Source: Torymus aiolomorphi (lineage: Eukaryota > Arthropoda > Insecta > Hymenoptera > Torymidae). From it: a DNA stretch of 64,000 bases. This document shows positions 62,470-64,000 of the stretch, in pieces. The stretch spans positions 96,134,942-96,198,941 of the forward strand of contig CM070874.1 of NCBI GenBank assembly GCA_036365515.1, written 5' to 3'. The position numbers and the translations under genes were made by a program. The notes under the pieces are model-generated. The model had not been told where the DNA came from, made no database searches, and was given only the letters and a program-made list of their open reading frames with translations. How positions within the stretch are numbered: position 1 is the first letter of the stretch; every line of letters starts with the position of its first letter.

Positions 62470-62755
62470 TGTGGCAGCTCAAGCTTCACAGGTCTGACAC
62501 CAGAGTTCGTGCCAAGTTTGAACTCTCGCAAGTGGCCGAATCGAGTCCTTGGTTAGTATACATAGAGCGTCTAACTTAGTACAGACACCCAACCGCGTCT
62601 AAGGCAAGGTTACCATCAGTCTCACTGATGAGTCCACGATGGTAACCTGGGACGAAACGCAACCTTCCGTACCGACACCTCTCCTACCACCCTCCTCACA
62701 CACTACCCGTAAGATGCCTTTCGAGGCGCTGGATGCGCAGCACCCCGAGGCGGCA
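62470..62755 (+). repeat. Left LTR of the retrozyme-like element
   Basis: About 95% identical by eye to 63195-63477. The main difference is in ribozyme stem I (CAGTCTCA where the right LTR has GCCTTA). Confidence 0.9.
62595..62660 (+). ncRNA. Type III hammerhead ribozyme motif, left LTR
   Basis: Order: GCG-UC (cleavage after 62599), stem I region, CUGAUGA (62625-62631), stem II GUCC/GGAC (62632-62635 with 62650-62653), GAAA (62654-62657), CGC closing stem III. All core bases are present. Stem I is weakened (TAAG opposite CTCA, one mismatch). The loops carry GGTTACCATC and GATGGTAACC, fully complementary, so a competing 10-bp helix is possible. Confidence 0.8.
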
Positions 62756-62758
62756 TAG

Positions 62759-62776
62759 TGGTGACCCCGACGTGAT
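62759..62776 (+). promoter_or_regulatory. Primer-binding-site-like sequence
   Basis: TGGTGACCCCGACGTGAT lies 3 nt after LTR 1, in the position and with the TGG start expected for a tRNA primer site. I do not assign the tRNA. Confidence 0.65.
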
Positions 62777-63194
62777 ATCGAACACGCAAAACCTTCTGAC
62801 ACAATCCAATCCTTGAACCTTCGTCACACATGGCAAAATTGGCAAAGTGACAAATAAACGGCATTGCCGGCTGGATGCCCGGAGCCCGATAAACCCATTC
62901 TCTACCTTATCGCCGCAACATGGCAACAGACCGAATGGTAACCATGCTCCGGCTCCACTCTACTACATCCAAACACGTCTCTCCACCAGCAACAACGGCG
63001 GCCTGACTGCACCGCCACAGCTGTGGGGGGTTAGGGAGCGATTGAGCTTAGGATGTAGGCCAACACGTATCCTCACTTCCCGATCCTGTGAGTCACACTT
63101 CATCGTTGTCGGTAACCTCGTCCCCACTAACATCAACAGAGTTTTTGCCTTAGCACGGGCACTCACACCATCTCGTTCCTCACCTGTGGGCACC

Positions 63195-63477
63195 TGTGGC
63201 AGCTCAAGCTTCACAGCTCTGACACCAGAGTTCGTGCCAAGTTTGAACTCTCGTAAGTGGCCGAATCAAGTCCTTGGTTAGTATATATAGAGCGTCTAAC
63301 TTAGTACAGACACCCAACCGCGTCTAAGGCAAGGTTACCAGCCTTACTGATGAGTCCACGATGGTAACCTGAGACGAAACGCAACCTTCCGTACCGACAC
63401 CTCTCCTTCCACCCTCCTCACACACTACCCGTAAGATGCCCCTCGAGGCGCTGGATGCGCAGCACCCCGAGGCGGCA
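63195..63477 (+). repeat. Right LTR of the retrozyme-like element
   Basis: The partner of 62470-62755. It carries the better preserved ribozyme stem I. Confidence 0.9.
63320..63382 (+). ncRNA. Type III hammerhead ribozyme motif, right LTR
   Basis: Order: GCG-UC (63320-63324, cleavage after 63324), stem I TAAGGC/GCCTTA (63325-63330 with 63341-63346), CUGAUGA (63347-63353), stem II GUC/GAC (3 bp, then a C-A mismatch), GAAA (63376-63379), CGC (63380-63382) pairing with GCG as stem III. Loop I GGTTACCA and loop II TGGTAACC are complementary over 8 bases, which fits the loop-loop contact needed by natural hammerheads. Stem III is only 3-4 bp, so a dimeric form may be favoured. Confidence 0.85.
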
Positions 63478-63504
63478 TATAACTACATTAAAATTGTTTA
63501 TAGC

Positions 63505-63810
63505 ATGGTGTGACCTAAGTCCGTACTTAGGTCACGCCTATCCGTGACATAAGTAGTCGATTATTGCACTGTGTTTATCGCGCTCGCTGCGCTCGCGCGC
63601 TAACCTCACGGTGCAAAACTGGACTGCTTAAGGCACGAATAGGCGTGACAGCGGACTTAGGTAAACGTGCTATAAAATAATATACGATACTTATGACTTG
63701 AGTGGCCCATCACACGACGTGAATTATCGCCCTCGCTACGCTAATCTCACGCCGTGCAATAATGGGCCACTTAAGTCACATGTATCGTAATGTACTATTT
63801 AATTCTTTGA
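63505..63810. repeat. Palindromic modules with CGCTCGCTGCGCTCG core
   Basis: Two modules in series: GACCTAAGTCCGTACTTAGG..CGCGCTCGCTGCGCTCGCGC..CACGGTGCAA (63512-63670), then CGATACTTATGACTTGAGTG..CGCCCTCGCTACGC..AATGGGCCACTTAAGTCACA (63685-63785). They match the modules at 37756-38575 and start 28 bp after the retrozyme-like element. Confidence 0.65.
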
Positions 63811-64000
63811 AATCTGGTGGAGATGTAGAATTTGTATATTATTTATTAGAAAAGTTCTTAGGGTAAAAGAATTCGTTCATAAATTTCAGAGATATTTGAG
63901 GTTAAAACTATTTTAGCCCTCTTTTGAAATCGTAATTATTCGGGAATGCATTTATGTATACTAGAAAATGGAAATGATATGCGCTATGCGCTATGCGCCG
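63811..64000. other. AT-rich repeat continuing at the window end
   Basis: It resembles 62150-62340 (GTGGAGATGTAGAAT..TATATTAT, then TCAGAGATATTTGAGGTTAA), so the same dispersed repeat resumes after the palindromic modules. Confidence 0.5.

Larger units (their letters stand above)
62470..63477 (+). mobile_element. Retrozyme-like LTR element with hammerhead ribozymes
   Basis: A 1008-bp non-coding LTR element. LTR 1 is 62470-62755 (286 bp), LTR 2 is 63195-63477 (283 bp). Both begin TGTGGCAGCTC and end GGCGGCA (TG...CA). The flanks carry a 6-bp duplication TATAAC (62464-62469 and 63478-63483). Three bases after LTR 1 lies TGGTGACCCCGACGTGAT, a primer-site-like sequence. The 439-bp middle has no gag or pol. 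Each LTR contains a type III hammerhead motif. This combination (small size, LTRs, PBS, ribozymes, no proteins) is that of retrozymes, which depend on LTR retrotransposon proteins in trans. The purine tract before LTR 2 is weak. Confidence 0.85.

Noticed and set aside
62847..63281. 144-codon frame inside the retrozyme-like element as a gag gene
   Set aside because: It has no gag motif, runs into the right LTR, and similar-length frames exist on the other strand.

Overview
The window is a piece of a repeat-rich, AT-rich insect nuclear genome. A hymenopteran (wasp or ant-like) source fits best: the odorant receptor exons look hymenopteran, CpG-rich islands are kept in an AT-rich background, and the transposon set (BEL/Pao, Penelope with GIY-YIG, P-like, many foldback elements) is typical. 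The species cannot be named from the sequence. Three host genes are supported. (1) A fatty acyl-CoA reductase on the plus strand: seven 3' exons between 8376 and 16862. The N-terminal NAD-binding exon is not in the window. (2) Ribosomal protein S3a on the minus strand: complete, five coding exons, 20604 down to 17312. (3) An odorant receptor on the minus strand: one exon lies at 60593-60329 and the remaining exons at 23878-23066. Phases and homology join exactly, so this looks like one gene with a roughly 36 kb intron full of mobile DNA. Its first exon or exons would lie beyond 64000. Most of the rest is mobile DNA. From about 0.3 to 8 kb there is a series of MITE-like foldback elements, some nested. 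From 23.9 to 60.3 kb, inside the receptor intron, lie: a young complete BEL/Pao retrotransposon (26283-34828, 5-bp target duplication) that split an older foldback; a decayed Penelope-like element (35679-40504) with GIY-YIG and RT remnants, a foldback insertion, a 903-bp tandem duplication and hammerhead-like terminal motifs; a decayed uncharacterised gene (40545-42910); a 386-bp satellite; a perfect foldback; and a P-element/THAP9-like transposon (46440-55253) flanked by about 878-bp inverted repeats, with an almost intact two-exon transposase. An LTR remnant with a polypurine tract lies at 56.5-57.6 kb. The most unusual object is at the right end (62470-63477): a 1.0-kb non-coding LTR element with 286/283-bp LTRs, TG...CA ends, a 6-bp target duplication, a PBS-like site, and a type III hammerhead ribozyme motif in each LTR. 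The downstream ribozyme has all core bases, a 6-bp stem I and two loops complementary over 8 bases. This is the architecture of a retrozyme, known mainly from plants, here in an insect-type genome. Exon limits were set by hand from splice-site and reading-frame agreement. Family names come from recognised motifs, not from a database search.
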